Assembly (NCBI GenBank): GCA_027886185.1
Contig: WOAB01000719.1
Location: 620,001 to 684,000, forward strand
DNA length: 64,000 nt
Direction: 5' to 3'
From: Rheum nobile
Taxonomy: Eukaryota; Streptophyta; Magnoliopsida; Caryophyllales; Polygonaceae
Shown: positions 50,921-62,481 of the stretch, in pieces
Layout of the letters: each line of letters starts with the position of its first letter
Position numbering within the stretch: position 1 is the first letter of the stretch
The notes under the pieces: model-generated
What the model saw: only the letters and a program-made list of their open reading frames with translations
Told to the model about the DNA's origin: nothing
Database searches by the model: none
Position numbers and translations under genes: made by a program

Positions 50921-52973
50921 ACAAATCCATAATGAGCTTGATAAACTTAACATATCTTTTTTTCTGGAATAAAGACCCCTTATACAAACCTCTCATTGGA
51001 TGGGAAAAGATCTGCAAACCAAAACAAGGAGGATTGGGATTAAGAAAAACAAAGCACATGAATAAAGCGCTCCAATTTAAGCTATTATGGAAAATTTTGG
51101 TTGAACAAGAAATTTTTTGGGTAAAAATCATTACTGAAAAATATCTGAAAACAACAAATATTCTACAATATGAGAAAAAAGGAAACTGCTCTTCGTAGTG
51201 GACAAAAAGTCGGAAATTCGGGTAGAATTTAAGAAGGGACTCATTTGGCAAGTTGGTAATGGCATAACAATCAAATTTTAGACTGACAATTGGATCTCCA
51301 TGACACCTTTATGTGATAAAATTACAATACCAACAAATCAAAACAATGAGGCTTTGGTGGCAGATTTCATCTTACCAGACAAAACATGGAATAAGGCTCT
51401 GATTGAACAAATTTTACCATCTGACATATCTAAACAAATCACATCCACATCAATCCCGATAAACAATATACAGGACAGAATGTAGTGGGAGGCAAGAAAA
51501 AATGGTTGGTTTTCTACAAATACGGCTATGGAAATTATTAACAAGAACAAAAGGTATACAGCGTACGATCCCTCTTGGATTTGGAAACTGGATACATACC
51601 CCAAAGTTAAGAACTTTTTTGGAAAATCATGAAAAATGGATTGCCGACAAAAGCGACTAGCTGAAAAAGGTGTTGCATTACCCCAAGAATGTATTCGTTG
51701 TAATGCACAAGTTGAAGATATGAACCATATTCTCTTCCAGTGTAACCATACTATGAAAACAATAGAAAAGGTAAACAACAAAACATTTGGAATCATTAGG
51801 TCTCTATACCTAGGAAAAAAAAAAGCATATGAACTTGTTGAAGAAATTAGAAATAAAACCAATCGATCACAATTCGAAGAATTAGTTATTTCGTGGTGGG
51901 GAATTTGGTTTTACAGAAACCAGCGAAGCTTTGCAAGACCACATGATGATACAAATATGATTAAGGATCTACCAATCTATATCAAGAGCCAAATCCATAA
52001 CTGGAAACAAACAAAAGATTGGAACCCAGACTGTTTGCATGAAACTAAAAAGAAAAATGGGAACAATAAAAGGCCAAAACGAACACAAATGAAATGGAAA
52101 AAACCTCTAGAGAACTTCATCAAAATTAATACTGATGGATCTACAAAAACGAATGGAAACTCTAGCTTTGGATACGTCTTTAGAAATCACAAAGGTGAAT
52201 CAGTTTTCTTAAGTGGCGGAAAAATTGGAACATCAAGCCCACTAAAAACGGAAACGATTGCAGTGCGAAAGGCATTGGTTAAAGCCTATGAATTAGGTAT
52301 CAAAAATATCCAAGTCAAATGTGATAACCTCACCATTGTGAACGTCCTTAATAAAATCTAACACTGTCCATGGGATATTGAAATTCTTATTTCTGACATC
52401 CTTTGTGTTTTACAACTGTTTTCTTCAGTGCAGATTCGTCATATTTTCCGAGAGAATAACGTTGTGGTCGACTTCATTACTAAGCTGGGACAGCAGGTTT
52501 CTTTGGAAGATATTAGAGCAAATGTAAAACTTTTCGAAAAGGATGCTATAGACTGAGAAACCGACCTTTGTGGTTTCCAGTCTAATTCTTACTGTATCAA
52601 AAAAAAGATTCATCTCACTACGAAAAAGCAAAAGGTTGGAATGGCAGAGGGTCCGTTTGGTAGTTTGGTATTGATATCAAGGTATCAAATATCAGTCATA
52701 CACTCATACCCATATCTATGTTTGATATATTCTGATATCGATATCAAACTGATATTTGCTGTCAGGTATAGCTAAATATCGATACCAGTGATATCAAAAT
52801 GACATCAAAGCAACATTGGTGTTAATTGATATTTCCCACAAAATAAGTATAATTAAATATATCAATCATACTTGTATCTTGATATCCATACCGGTACCTA
52901 GGGATGAGCAAACAGATATATTTGGTCCGGTCTGGTATGTCGAATATCCGGTAAAAAAATATTCACAACACTC

Positions 52974-53745
52974 ATTTGGAATCATTAGGTCTCTAAACCT
53001 AGGAAATAAAAAAGCATATGAACTTCTTGAAGAAATTAGAAATAAAACCAATCGATCACAATTCGAAGAATTAGTTATTTCGTGGTGGGGAATTTGGTTT
53101 TACAGAAACCAGCGAAGCTTTGCAAGACCACATGATGATACAGATATGATTAAGGATCTACCAATCTATATCAAGAGCCAAATCCATAACTGGAAACAAA
53201 CAAAAGATTGGAACCCATACTGTTTGCATGAAACTAAAAAGAAAAATGGGAACAACAAAAGGCCAAAACGAACACAAATGAAATGGAAAAAAACTCCAGA
53301 GAACTTCATCAAAATTAATACTAATGGATCTACAAAAACGAATGGAAACTCTAGCTTTGGATATGTCTTTAGAAATCACAAAGGTGAATCAGTTTTCTTA
53401 AGTGGCGGAAAAATTGGAACATCAAGCCCACTAAAAACGGAAACGATTGCAGTGCGAAAGGCGTTGGTTAAAGCCTATGAATTATGTATCAAAAATATCC
53501 AAGTCAAATGTGATAACCTCACCATTGTGAACGTCCTTAATAAAATCTGACACTGTCCATGGGATATTGAAATTCTTATTTCTGACATCCTTTGTGTTTT
53601 ACAACTGTTTTCTTCAGTGCAGATTCGTCATATTTTCCGAGAGACTAACGATGTGGCCGACTTCATTACTAAGCTGGGACAGTAGGTTTCTTTGGAAGAT
53701 ATTAGAGCAAATGTAGAACTTTTCCAAAAGGATGCTATAGACTGA
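52974..53745 (+). pseudogene. LINE RNase H, second copy
   Basis: Duplicate of the LINE 3' end. The first catalytic aspartate of RNase H is changed (NTNGSTK where the first copy has NTDGSTK). The stop before HCPWD is TGA instead of TAA. An open frame of 244 codons begins at 52816 in MITE sequence and runs into this domain. Confidence 0.88.
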
Positions 53746-54164
53746 GAAACCGACCTTTGTGGTTTCCAATCTAATTCTTACTGTATCAAAAAAAAAAGAT
53801 TCATCTCACTACGAAAAAACAAAAGGTTGGAATGGTAAAGGGTCCGTTTGGTAGTTTGGTATTGATATCAAGGTATCAAATATCAGTCATACACTCATAC
53901 CCATATCTATGTTTGATATATTCTGATATCGATATCAAACTGATATTTGCTGTCAGGTATAGCTAAATATCGATATCAGTGATATCAAAATGACATCAAA
54001 GCAACATTGGTGTTAATTGATATTTCCCACAAAATAAGTATAATTAAATATATCAATCATACTTGTATCTTGATATCCATACCGATACCTAGGGGTGAGC
54101 AAACGGATATATCTGGTCCGGTCCGATATGTCGAATATCCGGTAAAAAAATATTCACAAAACTC

Positions 54165-54936
54165 ATTTGGAATCATTAGGTCTCTAAACCTAGGAAATAA
54201 AAAAGCATATGCACTTGTTGAAGAAATTAGAAATAAAACCAATCGATCACAATTCGAAGAATTAGTTATTTCGTGGTGGGGAATTTGGTTTTACAGAAAC
54301 CAGCGAAGCTTTGCAAGACCACATGATGATACAGATATGATTAAGGATCTATCAATCTATATCAAGAGCCAAATCCATAACTGGAAACAAACAAAAGATT
54401 GGAACCCATACTGTTTGCATGAAACTAAAAAGAAAAATGGGAACAACAAAAGGCCAAAACAAACACAAATGAAATGGAAAAAAACTCCAGAGAACTTCAT
54501 CAAAATTAATATTGATGGATCTACAAAAACGAATGGAAACTCTAGCTTTGGATACGTCTTTAGAAATCACAAAGGTGAATTAGTTTTCTTAAGTGGCGGA
54601 AAAATTGGAACATCAAGCCCACTAAAAACGGAAACGATTGCAGTGCGAAAGGCGTTGGTTAAAGCCTATGAATTAGGTATCAAAAATATCCAAGTCAAAT
54701 GTGATAACCTCACCATTGTGAACGTCCTTAATAAAATCTGACACTGTCCATGGGATATTGAAACTCTTATTTCTGACATCCTTTGTGTTTTACAACTGTT
54801 TTCTTCAGTGCAGATTCGTCATATTTTCCGAGAGACTAACGCTGTGGCCGACTTCATTACTAAGCTGGGACAGCAGGTTTCTTTGGAAGATATTAGAGCA
54901 AATGTAGAACTTTTCGAAAAGGATGCTATACACTGA
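54165..54936 (+). pseudogene. LINE RNase H, third copy
   Basis: Duplicate of the LINE 3' end with NIDGSTK at the catalytic site and a TGA stop before HCPWD. As in the second copy, a 244-codon frame starts in MITE sequence (54007) and crosses the junction. Confidence 0.88.
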
Positions 54937-55028
54937 GAAACCGACCTTTGTGGTTTCCAGTCTAATTCTTACTGTATCAAAAAAAAAGATTCATCTCACT
55001 ACGAAAAAGCAAAAGGTTGGAATGGCAG

Positions 55029-56208
55029 AGGGTCCGTTTGGTAGTTTGGTATTGATATCAAGGTATCAAATATCAGTCATACACTCATACCCATATCTAT
55101 GTTTGATATATTCTGATATCGATATCAAACTGATATTTTTTGTCAGGTATAGCTAAATATCGATATCAGTGATATCAAAATGACATTAGAGCAACATTGG
55201 TGTTAATTGATATTTCCCAGAAAATAAGTATAATTAAATATATCAATCATACTTTTATCTTGATATCCATACCGATACCTAGGGGTGAGCAAACAGATAT
55301 ATCTCGTCCGGTCCGGTATGTCGAATATCCGATAAAAAAATATTCACAAAACTCCTATCCGTATCCGGTCCGTTTTGGACCGGATATCCGATAAATATTA
55401 TTCGGATCGGATATTCGACTCGGATATCCAAATTATCCGGTTACTAGAAAACCTATTAAAAACTAAATCAAAATGTTACTTTTTCTAATTCAATCAAAAC
55501 TAACAATCCGCAAAGTGCAAACTAAATGTCAAACATCAACACCATTTGCAAGTCCCTGTAATTTTTTCAAACAATTAAACTTGCCAACATTTTCAAATTG
55601 AGAACCATAAACGTATATATTATATAATAAGAGGAATTGGCAAGTATATATAAAGTTATAACTTTAACTTATATAATCAAAATTCAATTCAATGATGAAC
55701 ACTCAGTCTTGACAAAAAAAAAATTTGCTCTCTTTAGTGAGGCGACAATTATTACATGAATTATTAATTTAGAGTTTTAATTTTATATGAATAATAATCA
55801 AGGTTGTTTTTTTTATTAAAAAAAATAAATAAGGAATGTTGTATTAGAGAATTGAAGTGGGTTTAATTACTTAAAAATGTACAAGCACCATTTTGAGATC
55901 ATTTGAAACTAATTAAATATTGTATACTAGTTATAAAAACATATATATTATATATTAATAGTACCAGATTCCCGGATATCCGGTAAGCAAAATATCTCGA
56001 TCCGTATCCGATCAAAGTATCCGAAAAAAATCACCCGGATCGGATCGGATTCGGATAAAAATTAAACGGATGTTTTCGGATACGGACGTTTAGGGTTCAG
56101 ATTGGCGGATTATCGGATCGGGTCGGCCGGATCGGATATTTTTGCTCACCCCTACCGATATCGATACTTAGTATCTCATATCTTTGGTATTGATACCAAA
56201 CGAGCCCT
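55029..56208. mobile_element. Tourist-like MITE, host of a nested hAT MITE
   Basis: The outer element starts AGGGTCCGTTTGGTA and ends with the inverse of AGGGCTCGTTTGGTATCA, the inverted repeats usual for PIF/Harbinger Tourist-like MITEs. Without the inner element it is about 300 bp, filled with GATATC/GATACC words. A 3-bp target duplication could not be fixed. Left halves of the same element recur at about 52649 and 53837 within the tandem units. Confidence 0.75.
55272..56162. mobile_element. hAT MITE, 875 bp, nested
   Basis: The element (55280-56154) starts TAGGGGTGAGCAAACAG and ends TTTTTGCTCACCCCTA. It is flanked by CCGATACC and CCGATATC (7 of 8). Subterminal words are CGGATATCC and GGATCGGAT. 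It lies inside the Tourist-like MITE. Its first 75 bp also mark the right ends of tandem units one and two. Confidence 0.9.
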
Positions 56209-56585
56209 AAAGCATAGCAAGTTAGCGACATAAAAAGAGCTCTGGACTACGATAAATAAGGTTGTTACTATATACACGCTAAAAATTGCCTATCCGCACG
56301 ACATTCTGTATGCCAGCATTGAGCGTACGCCAGAACTTAGCGTACAGCATGAAAACAGTACAATTTTGTGAAATTCAGTATTTATACCTGTACGCTGTAT
56401 TTTAGCGTACGCTAAAATACAATGTACAGGAAATAGCCGTTGGAAAATGGCCTGTATGCCATCCCCTAGCGTACGCCATCCTTTGGCGCACAGAAGTAGC
56501 CGTTATTCCAACGGCCATTTTGTGCCCTATAAATAGCAAGCCCATTCCTCATTTTCTAAATCCAAAACAACAAATCTTACAAAAA
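56209..56585 (+). promoter_or_regulatory. Promoter region of the MULE gene with palindromes
   Basis: TATA box TATAAATA at 56528-56535, 51 bp before the start codon. Upstream, the word AGCGTACGCC/T occurs at about 56320, 56404 and 56470. A 44-bp palindrome with two mismatches lies at 56387-56430 (CCTGTAC at one end, GTACAGG at the other, GCGTACGC at the centre). These may be transposase-binding or subterminal repeats of the element. Confidence 0.6.
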
Positions 56586-59500
56586 ATGGCATATAATGAA
56601 AACACATATTGGAGTAGTGGAGAATATGATGAAGATTACGACGATGAAGATTACGACGATGAAGATTTCGACGATGGCAATTTCGAGGTTAGTAATTATG
56701 GAATGATTAAGATTGAAATTAGTTATAATTAATATAGCTTAAGTACGTATATTTATTAATGGAATGATTAGAATTGAAATTAATGGAGAAGATGATGACG
56801 ATGTTGCGGTAGAGGCCTATATTTATTATGTTAAAAGATAGATTAGTATTTAGTTGTAGTGGATAAGATGATGACGATTTAGCGGTAGAGGCCTATATTT
56901 GTTTTGATATATGTTAAAAGATTAGTATTTAGTAGTAGTGGAGAAGTTGATAATTGTTGTGAATTTGATATATGTTAAAAGTCCTATGTTTATTTTCAAA
57001 AGCGTTAAAAGAACATGGTAATGTAGAAGATGATGATGATGATTTAGTGAGATAAGCTATCAATTTGTTTTTCTTTAGTTTAGTTATGTATTACAATTAT
57101 AGTTTTGTTTTATAGTTAATATTGGTTAGCTACAAACATATAAATCCATATATTGTAACATTATTGATTATGTAAACATGTATAGGGGAAAGATTATGGA
57201 GATGAATTTCGTAATAATCTGAAGTGGGATAGCCGAGAGGAATTGATTGAGTGGGTTAAGAATAGGGGCAAAGATTTGATGATGGTTTTAGTCACTCGTA
57301 ACTCAAATGTCAGAAGTGTTAGTTTGACGTGCGAGCATTTTGGTGAATATAGATCGGGGAGAAAGAAAGGTAGTGACTCAGAAGAGGAAGTTGAGATAAT
57401 TCGTAAAACAAAGTCGAAGAAGTCTGGATGCACATTTGAGTTGTGTGGTGTTAGATTGAAGAAAAAGCCAGGGGAAGTGACTCATAAATGGATCATGAAT
57501 GTGATAGATGGATGCCACAACCATAAGCTTCCGACTAGCTTTCTTGGGCATGCATACATTGGCAGAATGACCCCGGATGAGGAGCGCCTTGCCAAAAGTT
57601 TGGGCGATGCATTCGTGACGCCTAGGACTATTGTTGCGGAGTTGAGGAACTTCTTCCCCGGAAATTTTACATCCATGAAACAAGTTTCCAACTTTCTGCA
57701 GAAGATGCATTACAAAGATTGTGGGGAATTGACGGTTACGCAATGGACTCTAAACTTTTTGTAACAAAATAGTTACGGAGTATTTCCGCTTAGAAAGTTG
57801 TCTACGAAAGAGACTGATATCCTATTTTTTGCTCACCTGGACTCGCTCCACCTATTGAAGATGTTCCCGTACGTGGTAATTATCGACGCCACATACAAGA
57901 CAAATAGGTATGTGATGGATTTGTGTTACAATTTCAACACAATTTAATAGTATTGATTTATATCATCGATTTGAATTATATCTTATATTCTATGACTTCT
58001 TACATTCATTTGTTTTCTTACATTCATCCACAGGTATAACATGCCATTGGTGGAGATTGTCGGTTTCACTTGCACGCACAAGACTTTCAACATTGCGTAT
58101 GCATTTACACGACAAGAAGAAGTTGTGCATTACAAGTTTATAATGGAGAAACTTTTGCGCTTGTTTAAAGATGCGGGTGTTATGCCGACCGTCATAATAA
58201 CTGATCGAGAGAAGGCCCTCAATAATGCAATTCGGATAGTTTTCAAAGATGAAGTAAAACACCTATTGTGTTGGGTGCATATTAAGCACAACATAGAAGC
58301 ATATGCTTCCCCAATATTGAAGGATAAAAAACAAGTGAAAAGGTTTTGCGGCCAATGTTGGGCACTTTGGTGTTCAACCACGGAGGAAAGCTACGAAGAG
58401 AGGCTTGCGAAATTGAGGACATCGTGGAAGAGTGGCCTCGTTCGATACATTGAGAAGACGTGGACTAATCCTCACAAGGAAAGCATAGTCAGAGCGTGGA
58501 CTGATCATCATCTTCACTTCTTCACGAGGACTAAAAACAGGTAACCCTTGTACAATGTTCAGTAGTTTCTAGGTTCAGGGCTCAATGTGGGACTAACCCA
58601 ATGCTTTTCATGTGTTTAGATAGGGTTGAGGGTATGCATCACGTATTGAAGAAAATTCTTAATTCTAGCATTGGTGGTTTCAATAGAATGGTAGTGAGGA
58701 TCCACCATGCGATCGAGGGTCAAATTGGGCAGGTGCGTGCGACCATGGAGATGTCACAGACCAAAACACCAACGATGTTTGATGGTGTGCCGCCAGAAAT
58801 AAGAGTGTTGTTTTCAAGGCTATTCTTCAAAGTGTCGGATAGGTGCTTGGGAATGTTGTTTGATCTGTATAAGCAAATAGAGGAGGAGGATTTCCCTGAG
58901 GACTGTGATGATCATTGGATGAGAGACTGCTTCGGTCTGCCGTGTGTCCACAGAATCGCAAATGCCATCATTAATAAGACGACGATCATGCCGAGTGAGA
59001 TACACCGCTTTTGGAAGCAATTACAATGGGATAGGGTTGACACGAAAGAAGATCCAGTTGAGGACACAACACAGATGTGTGTTCAAGAGTTGAGATGGAA
59101 GCTAATGGATGACATGTGGCGCGCTAAAACATTGAGCAACGACCAAATAGACCAAATCACCGAGTTGTTCTGGGACACGCAGCACCCGCATGAAACTTCG
59201 ATGCAGGAGCCCACGGGAATCATTTCAAAAGGAAGGACAAAGGGTTTGACAAAGTACGACACCAAGAGAGAGTCGAGCTTGTTTGAGCATCGGAGGGCTG
59301 AGTTAGATGAGATTGAGAAGAAGAAGGCCAGTGGAAGCCAAGGTAGAGGTCGGGGTCGTGGCAAGAAGGGACCAAGTGGAGCTTCGCCGGGCATTGGGAC
59401 CCAAGGGATAGGATCGCAACAGCCCCCTGAACAACCCATGATTTATATGGGGGTGAACTTTGGGGTTAAGAATGTGAATTACTTTTGGTTTCCGTACATT

Positions 59501-60171
59501 AACGGGGCCAAAGATGTATGTCCAAACGGGCATTGTGGATATCGGACACTGGCTGTATTGTTGGGATCAGAAGAGACTGCATACCCTATGGTTCGAATGC
59601 AGGTGGCGGGCGAGTTGTTTGACAACAAAGATGTGTACATGCCCATCTTGTCCGTACTACACTTGGGGATCACTTACGAGGACCTTATATTTCGGGTCAA
59701 CTATGTCATCAGTCCTTGCAGCGAGGAGTACTGGCTCGACATGCCGATGATTGGTTTAGTGTTTTCCACGCTATACCAACTTGCTCTTGTCATATTATCC
59801 TGGGATGGCCTGTGCTTGTGCTTACCAATGAGGGCCTCTGACGAAAGCTTCGGCCCTCCAACACAGATATTGACGATGGCCCTCGTAGGAAACCGAAACC
59901 ACTTTGTACCGGTATAGTTATTGTTTTTAAATAGCTAGTAATGTTTGTGCTTATCCTAAAACACAAAGCTCGATCATATTTTGTATTTTCTATGTAGGTG
60001 TCGCTGAAGGATGGTTGTCCACTACCTCCCCCTCTGTACGCTTGGCGTCGATTCAAACACCCAAGTGTCGATGGTTGGGACTCTCAATTTCAGTCGAGGA
60101 TTCAACTACTTCGGGATTATCGCATTAGATATAACTGTCCTCCAGATCCGTCGGTGTATTTTAAGATGTAG
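56586..60171 (+). pseudogene. Mutator-like transposase fused to an OTU-type protease
   Basis: Exons 56586-56687, 57186-57907, 58034-58540, 58624-59911 and 59998-60171, joined by GT-AG introns in one frame. Order: acidic N-terminus with repeated DEDYDD; a FAR1-like DNA-binding region (GCTFELCGVR, DGCHNHKLP); MULE transposase core with VVIIDATYKTNRY, VIITDREKALNN and TKNRVEGMHHVLK giving the D-D-E triad; a degenerate SWIM-type finger (CFGLPCVHRIA); a basic GRGRGRGKKG linker; then an OTU-like cysteine-protease domain with CPNGHCGYRTLA (cysteine kept, asparagine where aspartate is usual) and NRNHFVPV (histidine), and the family tail LKDGCPLPPP. One in-frame TAA (57762-57764) interrupts exon 2; otherwise the frame is open. 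OTU domains in such transposons are known in plants. Terminal inverted repeats were not found. Confidence 0.85.
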
Positions 60172-60390
60172 ATTATATTTTAAATGTAATTTCAGATGTA
60201 ATTTATTTTAAGAGCAGATATCAACTTCACATTTGGGTCTGATTTACTTGTGTAATCTCAATTTGAAAATCCCGATAATATATATGTTTTCTTAACATAC
60301 ATAAAATCCAAAACAAATTACAAGAGCAATACAAACATTACATCAACTTAATTACGCCCTTGTATCTCTCTTAATAACGTCTCATACTTA
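60172..60390. other. 3' flank of the MULE gene
   Basis: Short AT-rich sequence with ATTTTAAATGTAATTTC words, probably the 3' untranslated region. No terminus of the element was recognised before the tandem arrays start. Confidence 0.4.
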
Positions 60391-61187
60391 GAAAAACGAG
60401 AAATTGGGCCTAGATAGGCCCAATAGAAAGGATTATAAAAGAAACGGGTGAAAAACTGAAAAACGAGAAATTGGGCCCAAATAGGCCCAATAGGAAGGAT
60501 TGTAGAAGAAACGGGTGAAAAACTGAAAAAACGAGAAATTGGGCCCAAATAGGCCCAATAGGAAGGATTGTAGAAGAAACGGGTGAAAAACTGAAAAAAC
60601 GAGAAATTGGGCCCAAATAGGCCCAATAGGAAGGATTGTAGAAGAAACGGGTGAAAAACTGAAAAAATGAGAAATTGGGCCGATTTAAGCCCAATAGGAA
60701 GGATTGTAGATGAAACGGGTGAAAAACTGAAAAAACGAGAAATTGGGCCCAAATAGGCCCAATAGGAAGGATTGTAGAAGAAACGGGTGAAAAACTGAAA
60801 AAATGAGAAATTGGGCCCAAATAGGCCCAATAGGAAGGATTGTAGAAGAAAAGGGTGAAAAACTGAAAAATGAGAAATTGGGCCCAATAGGAAGGATTGT
60901 AGAAGAAACAGGTGAAAAACTGAAAAAACGAGAAATTGGGCGCAAATAGGCCCAATAGGAAGGATTGTAGAAGAAACAGGTGAAAAACTAAAAAATGAGA
61001 AATTGGGCCCAAATAGGCCCAATAGGAAGGATTGTAGAAGAAACAGGTGAAAAACTGAAAAAATGAGAAATTTGGCCCAAATAGGCCCAATAGGAAGGAT
61101 TGTAGAAGAAACGGATGAAAAACTGAAAAAACGAGAAATTGGGCCCAAATAGGCCCAATAGGAAAGATTGTAGAAGAAACGGTTGAT
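60391..61187. repeat. Tandem array, 68-bp unit, about 12 copies
   Basis: Consensus parts: GGGCCCAAATAGGCCCAATA, then GGAAGGATTGTAGAAGAAAC, GGGTGAAAAACTGAAAAAAC and GAGAAATT. Copy starts at 60473, 60541 and 60609 give a 68-bp period. One copy near 60870-60895 lacks about 10 bp. The minus strand is open for up to 266 codons in several frames because the unit lacks stops and 68 is not a multiple of 3; I do not consider this a gene. Confidence 0.95.
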
Positions 61188-61712
61188 AATACTTATATCC
61201 TATAGTTTTCCTTTATATTTCATGTGATAAAAGCTTATATCCTATAGTTTTCCTTTATATTTCATTTGATAATAACTATATCCTATAATTTTCCTTTATA
61301 TTTCATGTGATAAAAGCTTATATCCTATAGTTTTTCTTTATATTTCATGTGATAATACTTATATACTATAGTTATTCTTTATATTTCATGTGATAATACT
61401 TATATCCTATAGTTTCCTTTATATTTCATGTGATAATACTTATATCCTATAATTTTTCTTTATATTTCATGTGATAAAGCTTATATCCTATAGTTTTTCT
61501 TTATATTTCATGTGATAATACTTATATCCTATAGTTTCCTTTATATTTCATGTGATCATACTTATATCCTATAGTTTTCCTTTATATTTCATGTGATAAA
61601 AGCTTATATCCTATAGTTTTCCTTTATATTTCATGTGAATATACTTATATACTATAGTTATTCTTTATATTTCATGTGATAATACTTATATCCTATAGTT
61701 TTCCTTTATATT
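61186..61712. repeat. Tandem array, 41-bp unit, about 13 copies
   Basis: Units of TGATAATACTTATATCCTAT followed by AGTTTTCCTTTATATTTCATG, with variants TGATAAAAGCTTATATCC. The array begins directly where the 68-bp array ends. It is cut in the middle of a unit at 61712 by the CACTA end. Confidence 0.95.
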
Positions 61713-62481
61713 CACTAGTGGAAAAAACCCTTGTTGAGGCGGGCCTTTTGACACTTTTTGAGGCGTACACCGTTCGCCTCAACCAAGGGGGCTGCAACAA
61801 GTGGGTACACTTTTTGAGGCGGGCGTTATACGCCTCAAAAAGGACCTTATTGAGGCGGACCTCCGAAGTCGGCCGCCTCAACAAGTCCCTCACTTTGGCG
61901 CCAAAATGAGGGACTTGTTGAGGCAGGCTTCTGCGGCCCGCCTCAACAAGTCGCATTTTCCACCTTTTAGCCCGGATCTGGGTAAGTCCGGGCTAAAAAG
62001 CATTGTGTTTAAACAAAAAAAAACTGGACATTTTAGCCCGGATCTCTTCCACATCCGGGCTAAAAAGTCCAATTTTTTGCAAAAAAAAATCCAATCACAG
62101 CTGTATACTTTACTAACAAATTCCAACTCGCCTTTCCACCAACAAATTCGTGGCGCTAAACACAACAAAAACACTAGATGCAACAGATGTAATATGAACA
62201 GCAAAAATATACAAAAGAAGATATTCTTTCATCAGAAACAATCAGAAAATGCCGGCATACAAAGGCACATAACTAGGCCATGGAAACATAACTACGAAAA
62301 TAAGACCTACAGAAGACCTCACTTTTTACTGTTCCAGAAGGCATCTACGAAAACCTTGTTGTACTTGATCGCAACTGGACGGACAGTGCATCTGAGCTCA
62401 AAAGCGCCCTAAAATATGTGATTACACAATTAAAAATTAGTAAACTACACTGATTAAGGGGAACAAGGTATGATGAAAACT

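Larger units (their letters stand above)
47426..52556 (+). pseudogene. L1-type LINE ORF2, interrupted by two MITEs
   Basis: A non-LTR retrotransposon ORF2 with many stops and frame changes. Endonuclease part 47665-48198: FETRTNK, YAPPNESGKNALWEE, IIMGDLNEIQD. Reverse transcriptase 48790-48963 and 49544-50447: DKSPGPDGMTTEFYQKYW; then GAFVANRSIQDNIL, KLDMEKAYDRIEW, GLRQGDPLSPFLF and FADDIMIFSKAK. The FADD active site is kept. A zinc-binding region follows at 51636-51770 (CIRCNAQVEDMNHILFQC). RNase H 52110-52556: FIKINTDGSTK, KCDNLTIVN, ending LFEKDAID at 52556. A stop lies at 52359-52361 within RNase H. ORF1 is absent, so the copy is 5'-truncated. A short A run after 52595 may be its tail. Confidence 0.9.
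51785..55354. repeat. Tandem triplication, unit about 1190 bp
   Basis: Three head-to-tail units start with ATTTGGAATCATTAGGTCTC at 51785, 52974 and 54165; the third ends at about 55354. Each holds the LINE zinc-binding/RNase H end, the LINE tail, the left half of a Tourist-like MITE and the first 75 bp of a hAT MITE. The junction text is ACAAAACTC|ATTTGG (ACAACACTC in the first junction). The third unit continues into the full MITEs. Units differ from each other by only a few percent. Confidence 0.93.

Noticed and set aside
53158..54570. Minus-strand frames of about 72 codons in the tandem units
   Set aside because: Antisense shadows of the LINE RNase H copies, present because the units are near-identical.
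60348..61148. Open frames of 266 and 226 codons on the minus strand
   Set aside because: They are translations of the 68-bp tandem array. The unit lacks stops and shifts frame each copy, so long frames arise automatically.
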